From contig NZ_CP042593.1 of NCBI RefSeq assembly GCF_007995155.1, positions 4,320,001-4,384,000 on the forward strand: DNA of 64,000 nucleotides, read 5' to 3'. The translations under genes were made by a program, and so were the position numbers. The notes beneath the pieces are model-generated. The model made no database searches. It saw nothing but the letters and a program-made list of their open reading frames with translations, and was not told the origin of the DNA. Shown piece by piece: positions 51,549-64,000 of this stretch. The stretch's first letter is position 1, and the number at the start of each line of letters is the position of its first letter. The DNA comes from Cytobacillus dafuensis (GTDB lineage: Bacteria > Bacillota > Bacilli > Bacillales > Cytobacillaceae).

Positions 51549-53039
51549 CTACACCTCATTTCTAGTTCGTACTAGGCGATTTTTTTGAATTTTTCCCGTT
51601 GCATTTTTAGGCAATTCCTCTAAAAATTCTACTTCCTTTGGGATTTTATACTTTGCTAAAAATTGTCTGCAATGCTCCAATATATCATTTTGGGACAACT
51701 GGCTATCTTTATTTTTCACTACGAAGGCGACAGGCACTTCTCCCCATTTAGGATCTAGAACACCAATCACCGCAACTTCCACAACCTCTGAAAGCCGACT
51801 AATCACCTGCTCGACCTCAAGCGGATATATATTTTCTCCACCAGAAATGATCATTTCCTTCTTTCTGCCAACGATATATACAAAACCTTCTTCATCCGTT
51901 TTGGCTAAATCTCCTGAATAAAGCCAGCCATCTTTAATAGTTTCATTCGTAGCGATTGGTCGATTCCAATACTCTTTCATAACATTTGGCCCACGTACGA
52001 CTAATTCACCAACCTCGCCATTCCCCACTTCACACCCTTGTGAATTGACCAACTTGATATCACAATACATAGCTGGTTTACCAATCGAGCCCTTCTTCCT
52101 TTTGGCATCTTCCTCTGAGAGCAAGAAGACGGTAGGAGATGTTTCGGTCATGCCGAATCCTTGACCAAATAAAAATCCTTTATCTGTAAAGGCTTGAATA
52201 AGTTCGTGTGGACAAGGGGCACCGCCATTATAAAACCATCGTACAGATTGAAGATTTGTCGTATCAAAAGACGGGCAAGCTAATAAGGCACTATGTATGG
52301 CAGGTACCCCCATGACGATGGTTGCCCGATGTTCTTCTATCATAGAAAGAACTTTAATTGGTTCAAACTTACCTGGAATAATAATGGTTCCTCCTGTAAA
52401 TAAAGAAGGGAAAGCGAAAAGCCCAATGCCTCCAATATGAAAGAGAGGAAGTAATACAATCGACCGATCTTTTGAAGTTAAGTCGATTGTCAGCATATTG
52501 TTAATCGCATTCCAAAACATATTATTTTGTGTTAGAACAGCGCCTTTTGGCTTTCCAGTCGTCCCTGATGTGTAGCAAATAATAAAGGGAGCGCTTTCAT
52601 TTATGCTAGAAAAAGAATAGTTTAAGGGACATTCAAGATGAGATATGGACTCTATTGGAACAACATCCTCTATCTTTGTTTGCTCCTGTAATGATTTTGC
52701 CATTTGAAGAAATGGTTCTTCGGCAAATAAAACCTTTGTTTCACTATCGTTTAATTGAAATATTAGCTCGTTTGCAGTTAATCGAAGGTTAAGAGGGACA
52801 GCGATACACTCCATTTTGGCTATCGCAAAGAGCAAGACTATATACTCTAAGCTATTTTGCGACAATATCGCAATACGATCTCCCTTTGTCATTCCTAGCT
52901 TTTGTTCTAGAAAAGAAGCAACAGACCTTACCCGCTGATCCATTTCTTTGTAGGAAATTTGCTCATTCTCTGAGATGACGGCAATGCGATCCGGATTTAT
53001 TTGCGCTCTTTTTTCTATCCAATAAGCAATGCCCTGCAT
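51549..53039 (-). CDS. Acyl-CoA synthetase (AMP-dependent ligase)
   Basis: Adenylates a carboxylic acid and transfers it to CoA. 496 residues: ATP loop YTSGTTGKPKGAV near residue 155-167, FGQGFGMTETSPTVF near 290, GWLYSGDLAKTDEEGFVYIVGRKKEMI near 375-400, and the catalytic Lys in LPKNATGKIQKNRL near the C-terminus. It is of the medium/long-chain or OSB-CoA ligase-like class. First enzyme after the TetR gene (15 bp), so a regulated acyl activation module. Confidence 0.93.
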   Translation of the reverse strand: MQGIAYWIEKRAQINPDRIAVISENEQISYKEMDQRVRSVASFLEQKLGMTKGDRIAILSQNSLEYIVLLFAIAKMECIAVPLNLRLTANELIFQLNDSETKVLFAEEPFLQMAKSLQEQTKIEDVVPIESISHLECPLNYSFSSINESAPFIICYTSGTTGKPKGAVLTQNNMFWNAINNMLTIDLTSKDRSIVLLPLFHIGGIGLFAFPSLFTGGTIIIPGKFEPIKVLSMIEEHRATIVMGVPAIHSALLACPSFDTTNLQSVRWFYNGGAPCPHELIQAFTDKGFLFGQGFGMTETSPTVFLLSEEDAKRKKGSIGKPAMYCDIKLVNSQGCEVGNGEVGELVVRGPNVMKEYWNRPIATNETIKDGWLYSGDLAKTDEEGFVYIVGRKKEMIISGGENIYPLEVEQVISRLSEVVEVAVIGVLDPKWGEVPVAFVVKNKDSQLSQNDILEHCRQFLAKYKIPKEVEFLEELPKNATGKIQKNRLVRTRNEV

Positions 53040-53054
53040 GTATTCTCATCCTCT

Positions 53055-53660
53055 CTATTGTTTTTTCAGCCCTTCAAAAATTAATGTCATTGCAGCATCA
53101 AATGCCTCTTCAGGCACATCTTGCTTTTCCCAATAAACCCAGCGCATTCCTAAAAACTGGCCAATGGACATGAGGCAGTAGGCAACCGTTTCTTGGTCAA
53201 GCTCTTTAAATTCGCCTGCAGCCATACCTGATGACAAGCTTTTTAAAAATCCATTCGCAAGCTTTGCGTAATACCATCGATATAATTCTTGATCAACGAC
53301 AACTGCTTGCTGAACAATGCTGTACAAATTCCGATGATTTCTTACCCAATTAAAAAATGCTTGGTACCCTTTTCGCTGTGCATCCTCATAAGTAGCAGCC
53401 TGACCCATTTCCTCTTTGATAGCGGAACGTAATTCACGGCTATACAAGCGAATGAGCTCGTCAAAAATATCCTTTTTGGAAGGAAAATAATTATAAAATG
53501 TCCCTTGAGCAACCTTCGCTTCTTGAGCAATATTCACGATGGAAGCCTCATAATATCCCTTCTGCCCAAAAACCTCTTCTGCCGCCCATAATAACTTCTC
53601 TCTTGTTTCCTGGCCTTTTTGCGTTAAATTTTTTTCCTCTGTTAGGATTTTTTCTGACAC
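53055..53660 (-). CDS. TetR/AcrR family transcriptional regulator
   Basis: 201 residues. N-terminal helix-turn-helix TREKLLWAAEEVFGQKGYYE and VAQGTFYNYFPSKKDIFDEL; the C-terminal part resembles FadR(Bacillus)-type TetR regulators that sense acyl-CoA, which fits the downstream acyl-CoA ligase. GTG at 53660 is chosen because GAGAGGTG lies seven bases upstream. Likely autoregulated and repressing the ligase-MaoC-ketoacyl synthase genes; no palindrome was clearly recognised upstream. Confidence 0.9.
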   Translation of the reverse strand: MSEKILTEEKNLTQKGQETREKLLWAAEEVFGQKGYYEASIVNIAQEAKVAQGTFYNYFPSKKDIFDELIRLYSRELRSAIKEEMGQAATYEDAQRKGYQAFFNWVRNHRNLYSIVQQAVVVDQELYRWYYAKLANGFLKSLSSGMAAGEFKELDQETVAYCLMSIGQFLGMRWVYWEKQDVPEEAFDAAMTLIFEGLKKQ

Positions 53661-53727
53661 CTGAATCACCTCTCAGTTTTTATTATATTGATTTATTTGA
53701 AAATTTCAACATTTATTTTTTTGTAAA

Positions 53728-53751
53728 TAAAAAAGCCTTCTAAATGGAAGG
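53728..53751. terminator. Hairpin upstream of tetR
   Basis: CCTTC/TAAAT/GGAAGG with an A-run before it (T-run on the minus strand). It has no obvious gene to serve, so it is low confidence. No credible gene was found in 53752-53951. Confidence 0.4.
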
Positions 53752-53951
53752 ATTTCCTCAACTGGGTAAATTGACTTCGAACCACTCTTCGATAAGAAAA
53801 AACCTAACCGTAAACACTTTCAATAAATTACATGATTCTATTAAAGAATCAACCACTGAAAGGAGTTCTCTTAACATTTTTTTAACTAAAAAGAGGATTA
53901 TTCCGAATAAAATTGAATCTATCTTTGAACTAAAATAAAGGAGTGAATACT

Positions 53952-54941
53952 TTGATTGCAAAGGAAAGATCCATCCCTCTCAGAATTTTAGCAACTGAAT
54001 CATCATTAAGGCGTCTCCCTCAAAATTTTGATACACGGCCACTGATTGAGAAAGATCTTAGTAAAAGAAGAAAAGGCTACCTCGGCGAAGTAGCAACTGA
54101 TTACTACGTCAACAAACTCCCCAATAAAGAATATACCATTTTCAGAAACCTACGCTTACAAAATGGGCAAGAATACTTCCAGTTAGATACATTAATGATT
54201 TCCTCCTCATTTGCTCTCATCCTTGAATCCAAAAATATTGGCGGCACACTCTACTTTGATTCCAAATTCAAACAGCTAATCCGCTTTATTAATGACAATG
54301 AAGAAGGATTCCTAGATCCAATTACTCAAGCTGAACGTCAGAAAAGAGAGTTGCGAAAATGGTTACTGGATAAAAACATATCTATTCCTATTGAATATTT
54401 AATTGTTATTAGCAATCCTTCAACCGTTATAAAAACAGATTCGCAAAATTATCAAGCCTTTAAAACCGTCTTACATGCTCATGAGTTAATAGATCGAATT
54501 GGGAAAATAAAAAAGTCATTTACCGAAGAGATATTAACGCAAAAAGAAATAGCAAAGCTAGCCAAAACATTAGTAAAAAACCATACTCCTGAACAGACAA
54601 ATGTTTTGAATCTATTTAAAATCCCTAGAGCATACTTAATGACAGGGGTACAGTGCCCAAAATGTAATGCTTCCCCAATGAAACGTATATACGGAACTTG
54701 GTTTTGTTCCAGCTGTAAAGAAAAAGATAAAACAGCTCATCATCAAGCTTTACTAGATTATTCCCTTTTGATCGATTCTTCGATTACAAATCAGCAATTT
54801 CGTGAATTCCTTTGCCTTTCTTCAGCAGATATAGCAAAAAAATTACTATTTTCAATGAATTTACCCCATTCTGGTTCAAATAAAGGTCGCATTTACCATT
54901 TAAGTTCCCTCTTAAATGGGAATATCGGTCACTTTCGCTAA
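53952..54941 (+). CDS. NERD domain-containing protein with C-terminal zinc ribbon
   Basis: 329 residues. The nuclease-related (NERD) domain spans about 35-150: KRRKGYLGEVATDYYV (Glu), EYFQLDTLMISSSFALILES (Asp) and ESKN, the order of a restriction-endonuclease-like active site. A four-cysteine zinc ribbon follows near 233-255 (CPKC, then CSSC), then a helical end. Many Bacillus genomes carry several such proteins; a role in DNA processing or defence is suspected but not shown. TTG start at 53952 behind AAAGGAG, eight bases upstream. Single gene on the plus strand amid minus-strand genes. Confidence 0.85.
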   Translation: MIAKERSIPLRILATESSLRRLPQNFDTRPLIEKDLSKRRKGYLGEVATDYYVNKLPNKEYTIFRNLRLQNGQEYFQLDTLMISSSFALILESKNIGGTLYFDSKFKQLIRFINDNEEGFLDPITQAERQKRELRKWLLDKNISIPIEYLIVISNPSTVIKTDSQNYQAFKTVLHAHELIDRIGKIKKSFTEEILTQKEIAKLAKTLVKNHTPEQTNVLNLFKIPRAYLMTGVQCPKCNASPMKRIYGTWFCSSCKEKDKTAHHQALLDYSLLIDSSITNQQFREFLCLSSADIAKKLLFSMNLPHSGSNKGRIYHLSSLLNGNIGHFR

Positions 54942-55017
54942 TATATCGGTCAGTTTTCCATTATATCGGTCAGTTTCAACAATATATCGGTCACTTTTTA
55001 AATATATCGGTCACTTC
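54922..55017. repeat. Tandem ATATCGGTCA repeat (five units of about 20 bp)
   Basis: Units read ATATCGGTCACTTT or ATATCGGTCAGTTT plus 4-8 bp. The first unit overlaps the end of the NERD gene. The spacing and core are regular, but bases between cores vary. Confidence 0.8.
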
Positions 55018-55021
55018 CATT

Positions 55022-55053
55022 AAAAAGGGTGACTGCCGTGAAGGCAGTCACCC
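55022..55053 (-). terminator. Terminator of the glycolytic operon (after eno)
   Basis: GGGTGACTGCC/TTCAC/GGCAGTCACCC 11-bp stem followed by TTTTTA on the minus strand. Confidence 0.92.
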
Positions 55054-55059
55054 AATATA

Positions 55060-58718
<3,659 letters not shown>

Positions 58719-58746
58719 CTAAAATTTTTGTAACCTTTCAAGCTTC

Positions 58747-59931
58747 TTATTTATCATTTAAAGCAACAACACCAGGTAAGGCCTTTCCTTCCATAAACTC
58801 TAATGACGCACCGCCGCCAGTAGAAATATGACTCATACGATCTGCTAAATGGAATTTTTCAACAGCCGCTGCAGAGTCTCCCCCGCCAATGACAGAATAT
58901 GTATCATTTGCTTCTGCTAAGCTTTCCGCCACTGCTCTCGTTCCACCAGCAAACTTTTGCCATTCAAACACACCCATAGGTCCATTCCAAATGACAAGCT
59001 TAGAGTTTTGAATAACATCGCTATAAATCTCAGCCGTTTTCGGACCGATATCAAGAGCCATCCATCCAGCTGGAATCTCATCGATGGAAACTGTTTTAGA
59101 ATTCGCTTGCTGTGAAAATTCCTCAGCAACAACCGCATCGACAGGCATGTAAAATTTAACGCCCTTTTCTTCAGCTTTTTCCATAAAGGATTTCGCTAAT
59201 TCAATTTTATCCTCTTCTAAAAGAGAGTTCCCAATTTCATAGCCTTTCGCTTTCACAAATGTATAAGCTAAACCGCCGCCAATAATTAAGTTATCTACTT
59301 TTTCAAGAAGATTTTCAATAACGCCGATTTTATCCTTTACTTTCGCTCCGCCAATGATCGCTGTGAATGGGCGCTCTGGATTTGAAAGGGCTTTCCCTAG
59401 TACGTCCAATTCCTTTTCCATTAATAGTCCTGATACAGCAGGGATATGGTGCGCAATCCCTTCTGTTGAAGCATGTGCACGGTGTGCTGCACCGAAAGCA
59501 TCATTCACATAGATATCCGCTAATTCAGCAAAAGCTTTTGCTAATTCTGGATCATTTTTTTCCTCACCAGGATAGAAGCGAACATTTTCTAGAAGAAGCA
59601 CTTCTCCTTGCTCCATTTCCTCGATCATGGCTTTAACTGTATCGCCATACGCTTCATCCGCTTTTTTTACATCCTTGCCAAGAAGCTCGGATAAACGCCC
59701 TGCAACTGGTGTAAGACGTAATTCCTCAACAACCTTACCCTTCGGACGACCTAAATGACTCGCTAAAATAACTTTAGCTCCTTGGTCCATTAAATATGTA
59801 ATAGTAGGAATTGCTGCACGAATTCGAGTTTCATCCGTTACTTTTCCATCCTCCATCGGCACATTAAAGTCTACACGGCAAAAAACTCGTTTCCCTTTTA
59901 ACTCTACATCTTTCACACTCTTTTTGTTCAT
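58747..59931 (-). CDS. pgk: Phosphoglycerate kinase
   Basis: Makes ATP from 1,3-bisphosphoglycerate. 394 residues: [15 protein letters not shown] near residue 20, [37 protein letters not shown], and the nucleotide loop [13 protein letters not shown] near the C-terminus. ATG behind AGGAGG. The intergenic gap to gapA is 563 bp and holds repeats and a terminator. Confidence 0.98.
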   Translation of the reverse strand: MNKKSVKDVELKGKRVFCRVDFNVPMEDGKVTDETRIRAAIPTITYLMDQGAKVILASHLGRPKGKVVEELRLTPVAGRLSELLGKDVKKADEAYGDTVKAMIEEMEQGEVLLLENVRFYPGEEKNDPELAKAFAELADIYVNDAFGAAHRAHASTEGIAHHIPAVSGLLMEKELDVLGKALSNPERPFTAIIGGAKVKDKIGVIENLLEKVDNLIIGGGLAYTFVKAKGYEIGNSLLEEDKIELAKSFMEKAEEKGVKFYMPVDAVVAEEFSQQANSKTVSIDEIPAGWMALDIGPKTAEIYSDVIQNSKLVIWNGPMGVFEWQKFAGGTRAVAESLAEANDTYSVIGGGDSAAAVEKFHLADRMSHISTGGGASLEFMEGKALPGVVALNDK

Positions 59932-60039
59932 AGAAATGGCCCTCCTGATTTTTGGCTAGTAACTGGCACTAATCTGACAGCTCTTATAAGTAAATACGTT
60001 AAAACAACCAGCTTCATTGCTTTCAAAAACTGTCTTTTA

Positions 60040-60335
60040 TAAGAAAAACTTGGCGTTCTCCAAGCCCTTCCGGTGAATGCTCAGTTTTTCTTATGCGGGT
60101 CTCTTTAATAGAGACTTTATTGAAACTTCACATTCACTTAGCTGGCTATTTTAGCTAAAGAAAACTCGTCGATTGGCGAGCCTTGGAAAGGCGAAGACAG
60201 AGGCGTAGTTGCACTTATCGCGCTCATATATGCCACGTCCTGTGGCATTCGCCCGACTAGGACATCCTGTCCGTCGTACTTAATACCTAAAATTGGCAAC
60301 TGCGTCGAATCATCTTCTGCGCTGACAATTTATAC
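60040..60335. repeat. Interspersed multi-hairpin repeat between gapA and pgk
   Basis: TAAGAAAAACT ... AGTTTTTCTTA inverted repeat (60039-60094), then a second part with TTGGCGAGCC, ATGCCACGTCCTGTGGCAT and GGACATCCTGTCC hairpins. The hairpin cores resemble those in the 49535 repeat and the four-copy element. Assigned as a Bacillaceae interspersed repeat. The rest of the 59932-60494 gap is the pgk leader and the gapA terminator. Confidence 0.6.
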
Positions 60336-60347
60336 TATCTTAACGTG

Positions 60348-60384
60348 CAAAAAGAAGAGGGGATGAATTCCCGCTCCCCTTTTA
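60348..60384 (-). terminator. Terminator after gapA
   Basis: On the minus strand GGGGAGCGGGAATTCATCCCC hairpin followed by TCTTCTTTTT. It would separate gapA-cggR transcripts from pgk, matching the known higher level of gapA mRNA in B. subtilis. Confidence 0.65.
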
Positions 60385-60494
60385 CCCTTTATCATTATAG
60401 TCGTTTATTGTTCTAATTTCCAATAGGTTTAAGTACTTACTAGCCAATTAATTTAATGGAAGTTTCCATTTCTATCGATAAATCCAATTTCCCC

Positions 60495-61514
<1,020 letters not shown>

Positions 61515-61543
61515 CTAATTATTTGGTTATGTTATATTTCTCT

Positions 61544-61672
61544 GTTGATTTCCGCTGCAGGCACTCGCTTTCCGCGGGCGGTCCGGAAGCCTCCTCGTCG
61601 CTATCGCTCCTGCGGGGTCTCCCTTTGACTCGCTTCTCCCGCAGGAGTCTCGTGCCTTCCGCTCCAATCAAC
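61544..61672. repeat. Bacillaceae GTTGATT...AATCAAC interspersed repeat (copy B), between cggR and gapA
   Basis: GTTGATTTCCGCTGCAGGCA at one end and GCTCCAATCAAC at the other, with CCGCGGGCGG and TCCTGCGGGG/CCCGCAGGA palindromes inside. Same family as 10177-10365 but shorter and closer to the standard form. ORFs across it on both strands are artefacts. Its insertion widens the cggR-gapA gap to 249 bp. Confidence 0.85.
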
Positions 61673-61751
61673 AACAAAATAGCATTATCAACATTAAGCT
61701 TTAATACAGCCAATAATTTGAATTTATTATTAATAAAATTCCTTATAGATA

Positions 61752-62774
61752 TTAGTCCTTAAGCAATTCAGTTGCTGCTCCCTCATCTGTTACAAGAACG
61801 GTCGATTTTGGCGCTTGATTCATATAAGCAGCAATAGCCTTTGCTTTTGATTTTCCTCCAGCAACGGAAATAATATTCGGGATATTAGATAAGTCCTGAA
61901 GCTGTAATCCGATGGTTTGTACTTTATAGACGACCTCTCCAGCTTCATTAAAATAATACCCAAACGCTTCTCCTTCTGCTCTGCCATTTTGGATCAAAGC
62001 AATCTCTTGATCGCTTGTTTTACGACGTTTTGCCATTGTCATAGCGTCCCCAATTCCATGTAAAACCATGCTTGCAGATTTAATTAAACGAAGAACCTCG
62101 TTAATTTCAGGCTCTTTTATAATAGATCTGTACATTTCATCGCTAACTTGATCAGGCACATAAAGAACTCTATGCTTTGAACCTGTACGATCTGCCATGG
62201 TTGCACAAATGGTGTTTGCTTGATTTTTCACATCCTCGCCAATTCCGCCTCTAGCAGGAACAAACTGCAATTCATAATCCGCAAATTCAAGGGACAGCAT
62301 ATTTGCCACAGCCGCCATTGTCGATCCACCAGTTACAGCAATAATATTTCCTCTATTTAAAGTTGATCTCATGAATTCAGCGGCAGCTCTTCCTAATTCA
62401 CTTTTTACCCATGGAGACTCCTCGCTGTCACCTGAGACAACAATAATTTTCTGAATCCCTAGCTTTCTTTGCAGTTTAGTTTCTAATTCATTCAATCCTG
62501 TTAATTCCCGCATCATATGCTCAAGTTTATCCAGCAGCTCCTTTCCATCAGAAGTAAGGCTCATTCCTTGGCTTGAAATCACGATTAGATTCTGGCTTTT
62601 CAGAAACTCGACTTCTCCTCTTAAGACCCTTTCCGTCAGGTTTAGACTTACTGCAAGACTCCTTCTCCCTACCGGCTCCATTAAGCCGATATATTGAAGA
62701 ATTTGATAGCGCTTTTGCATAACAACTAGCAATTCAGGCAATAATCTTTTTTGAATATCGATGAGTGAGTGCAT
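61752..62774 (-). CDS. cggR: Central glycolytic genes regulator CggR
   Basis: SorC/DeoR-family repressor of the gapA operon, released by fructose-1,6-bisphosphate. 340 residues: N-terminal winged helix (YIGLMEPVGRRSLAVSLNLT, RVLRGEVEFLKSQNL), then a sugar-phosphate-isomerase-like effector domain with VTGGSTMAAVA, ARGGIGED and VAGGKSKAKAIAAY. ATG behind AAAGGAG. Its double operator is directly upstream. Confidence 0.97.
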   Translation of the reverse strand: MHSLIDIQKRLLPELLVVMQKRYQILQYIGLMEPVGRRSLAVSLNLTERVLRGEVEFLKSQNLIVISSQGMSLTSDGKELLDKLEHMMRELTGLNELETKLQRKLGIQKIIVVSGDSEESPWVKSELGRAAAEFMRSTLNRGNIIAVTGGSTMAAVANMLSLEFADYELQFVPARGGIGEDVKNQANTICATMADRTGSKHRVLYVPDQVSDEMYRSIIKEPEINEVLRLIKSASMVLHGIGDAMTMAKRRKTSDQEIALIQNGRAEGEAFGYYFNEAGEVVYKVQTIGLQLQDLSNIPNIISVAGGKSKAKAIAAYMNQAPKSTVLVTDEGAATELLKD

Positions 62775-62799
62775 TTTCTTGCTCCTTTAAATAGATGTG

Positions 62800-62835
62800 G
62801 ACATTTTTTGTCCCTCATAGTCATATAATGTCCCA
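62800..62835 (-). promoter_or_regulatory. CggR double operator
   Basis: On the minus strand GGGAC-N6-TGAC-N4-GGGAC-N6-TGTC: two tandem half-operators matching the B. subtilis arrangement CGGGACN6TGTCN4CGGGACN6TGTC, with the first base and one TGTC differing. Lies 26 bp before the cggR start. Confidence 0.9.
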
Positions 62836-62843
62836 CTTAGGAT

Positions 62844-62888
62844 AAAAAAAATCACCCTTGCCTCAATTTCATTTTAACAGGAGTGATC
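62844..62888 (-). terminator. Terminator of the rpoN-glutaredoxin unit
   Basis: On the minus strand ATCACTCCTG ... CAAGGGTGAT (one mismatch) followed by eight T. Overlaps the region where the cggR promoter (TTGAGG-N16-TATCCT) could be. Confidence 0.75.
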
Positions 62889-62902
62889 TGGAAGTTCAAC
62901 TT

Positions 62903-63157
62903 TTAACTTTTTCTTTTTTCTGAAAACACTTCTATAATAGATTGCTTATCTATCTGGCCATATTGGACTTCTACACCATCAATTTCGACAACGGGAATCA
63001 TAAGTCCATATTTTTCAGTCAGTTCATCACTTTGATCAATATCTGCTTCAGTATAAAGAAAATCCCACTCTTCTTGTAATTCCAATAGTATGTTTTTGGC
63101 TTTATCACATAAAGGACAGCGGTTCCGCGTATAGAGCACAAGGGTACTTTGATTCAC
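62903..63157 (-). CDS. Glutaredoxin family protein
   Basis: 84-residue thioredoxin-fold protein with the redox motif CPLC in LYTRNRCPLCDKAKNIL near residue 10-26 and cis-Pro in IPVVEIDG. Start GTG at 63157, supported by AAAGGAG seven bases upstream; the TTG six codons earlier is part of this region. It begins 14 bp after rpoN and is commonly found between rpoN and cggR in Bacillaceae. Partner unknown. Confidence 0.88.
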   Translation of the reverse strand: MNQSTLVLYTRNRCPLCDKAKNILLELQEEWDFLYTEADIDQSDELTEKYGLMIPVVEIDGVEVQYGQIDKQSIIEVFSEKRKS

Positions 63158-63171
63158 CGTTATTCTCCTTT

Positions 63172-64000
63172 TCAATCGTATCTTTTTCTTTTTGAAGATG
63201 ATGGGATGCCAAGCTGATCACGATACTTCGCAATCGTTCTCCTTGAAACAACCATCCCTTCCTTTTCTTTTAACAATTGTACAATCTCTTGATCTGATAA
63301 AGGTCTTTGCTTATTTTCTCCTTCAATCATTTTGCTTATGATCGTCTTGACTTGCTTTGATGAAGTATTCTCGTCAGAAGTGGTTTTAATCGTGCTTGAA
63401 AAGAAGGATCTCAATTCAAAAGTGCCAAAAGGGGTTTGAGCATATTTTTCCCGAACAGCCCTGCTCACCGTTGATTCATGAATTTCCAGCTCATCAGCAA
63501 TTTCCTTCATAGTCATCGGACTTATATAGGAAGGTCCCTTGATGAAAAATTCCTGCTGCTTTTCAACAATTTTCAAAGAAACCTTGGATAATGTTTCTTT
63601 TCTCTGCTCTATGCTTCTCATAATCCAATAATAATCTTGTTGGTTGTCCTGTAAAAAGCGTTTAACCTGTTTATCTTTATTGGAGGAAAATTGTTTGTAG
63701 TATTCATTATTAAAGCTTATCTTCGGTAAAGCTTCATCAAAAACACTGACAAAAAAAGAATTCCCATCCCAATCAATGACAACATCTGGAATGATATAGG
63801 CCGATTTTTCGTGCTGAAAAGAGGAGGCAGGTCTTGGATTTAATGTTTGAACATAGTCAAAAACCTCTTGAATATCCGTCATTTTAATCCCAAGAATTTT
63901 GGTAATGTCTTTCCACTTCTTCTCCGCGAAAGCACTGAAATGATTCTCTATTATTTCTTCCGCTAAGGGATTTCTCTTCTCTAGCCTCTTTAGCTGCAGA
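63172..64000 (-). CDS. rpoN: RNA polymerase sigma-54 factor, 5' end outside window
   Basis: SigL of Bacillus: directs transcription from -24/-12 promoters with enhancer-binding activators. The 276 visible codons cover the core-binding domain (KRNPLAEEIIENHFSAF at the window edge, VQTLNPRPASSF), the helix-turn-helix MTMKEIADELEIHESTVSRA, and the RpoN box with VSRRTIAKYRDQLGIPSS near the end. In the visible part the frame is intact. The N-terminal Gln-rich activator region lies beyond 64000. Confidence 0.96.
   Translation of the reverse strand, partial: LQLKRLEKRNPLAEEIIENHFSAFAEKKWKDITKILGIKMTDIQEVFDYVQTLNPRPASSFQHEKSAYIIPDVVIDWDGNSFFVSVFDEALPKISFNNEYYKQFSSNKDKQVKRFLQDNQQDYYWIMRSIEQRKETLSKVSLKIVEKQQEFFIKGPSYISPMTMKEIADELEIHESTVSRAVREKYAQTPFGTFELRSFFSSTIKTTSDENTSSKQVKTIISKMIEGENKQRPLSDQEIVQLLKEKEGMVVSRRTIAKYRDQLGIPSSSKRKRYD

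Noticed and set aside
53744..53961. Small ORFs on both strands before the NERD gene
   Set aside because: No ribosome binding site, no domain, and the two frames overlap each other; treated as non-coding.
54922..55017. CRISPR array
   Set aside because: Only about 10 bp are repeated with 8-12 bp between cores, far too short for repeat and spacer; no cas gene.
61519..61762. ORFs on both strands between cggR and gapA
   Set aside because: Produced by the GTTGATT interspersed repeat; no ribosome binding site.

Overview
The window comes from a low-GC, Gram-positive, endospore-forming Bacillaceae bacterium (Bacillus, Cytobacillus, Mesobacillus or a near relative). The evidence is the gene order rpoN(sigL) - glutaredoxin - cggR - gapA - pgk - tpiA - gpmI - eno and secG - esterase - rnr - smpB - ssrA (the Bacillus layout), strong AGGAGG ribosome binding sites with frequent TTG and GTG starts, and several repeat families that are common in Bacillaceae intergenic regions. 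No rRNA or tRNA gene was seen; the one stable RNA gene is tmRNA.

Layout. 1-16.7 kb is an accessory patchwork: the end of pssA, an RND efflux pump, a 1371-residue secreted phosphodiester glycosidase/metallophosphatase, a secreted glycerophosphodiesterase, a CueP-type metal-binding protein with an in-frame UGA, a PQQ-type sugar dehydrogenase, a cupredoxin and a catalase. Four copies of one highly structured, covarying element of 217-278 bp are spread through it, all in the same orientation. 17-20.5 kb is a ribosome-protection islet: an Lsa-type ABC-F protein and a Cfr-type 23S rRNA methyltransferase, each behind a leader with an upstream ORF and alternative hairpins. 20.6-24.4 kb holds a GH25 lysozyme and an orphan molybdopterin subunit of the xanthine dehydrogenase family. 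24.7-29.6 kb is an arsenic operon, arsR-arsB-arsC then arsD-arsA (frameshifted)-small ORF-HesB-like, with an ArsR-type palindrome in front of arsD. 30-36 kb contains a GC-rich DinB gene, gene relics, an IS110 element, a DUF3231 protein and a methyltransferase. 36.4-41.5 kb is a GntR-controlled opine-type dehydrogenase plus polar amino acid/opine ABC transporter operon. 41.9-44.2 kb is a second arsenic module (arsN1, arsM, a MarR-family regulator and a truncated flavin monooxygenase) sharing TTGCAA-type palindromes.

44.4-64 kb is core genome: tmRNA and its partner SmpB, RNase R, carboxylesterase, SecG, a four-gene acyl-CoA/ketoacyl synthase operon with a TetR regulator, a NERD-domain protein, and the whole lower glycolytic operon under CggR, whose double operator is visible upstream of cggR. 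The operon runs into glutaredoxin and a partial rpoN at the window edge. Tandem arrays (52-bp and 21-bp units) and Bacillaceae interspersed repeats fill several of the core intergenic gaps, including two inside the glycolytic operon.

The observations most worth a second look are the four-copy covarying element, the CueP UGA followed by a SECIS-like hairpin, the twin antibiotic-responsive leaders of the cfr/lsa islet, and the possible bridge-RNA region of the IS110 element.
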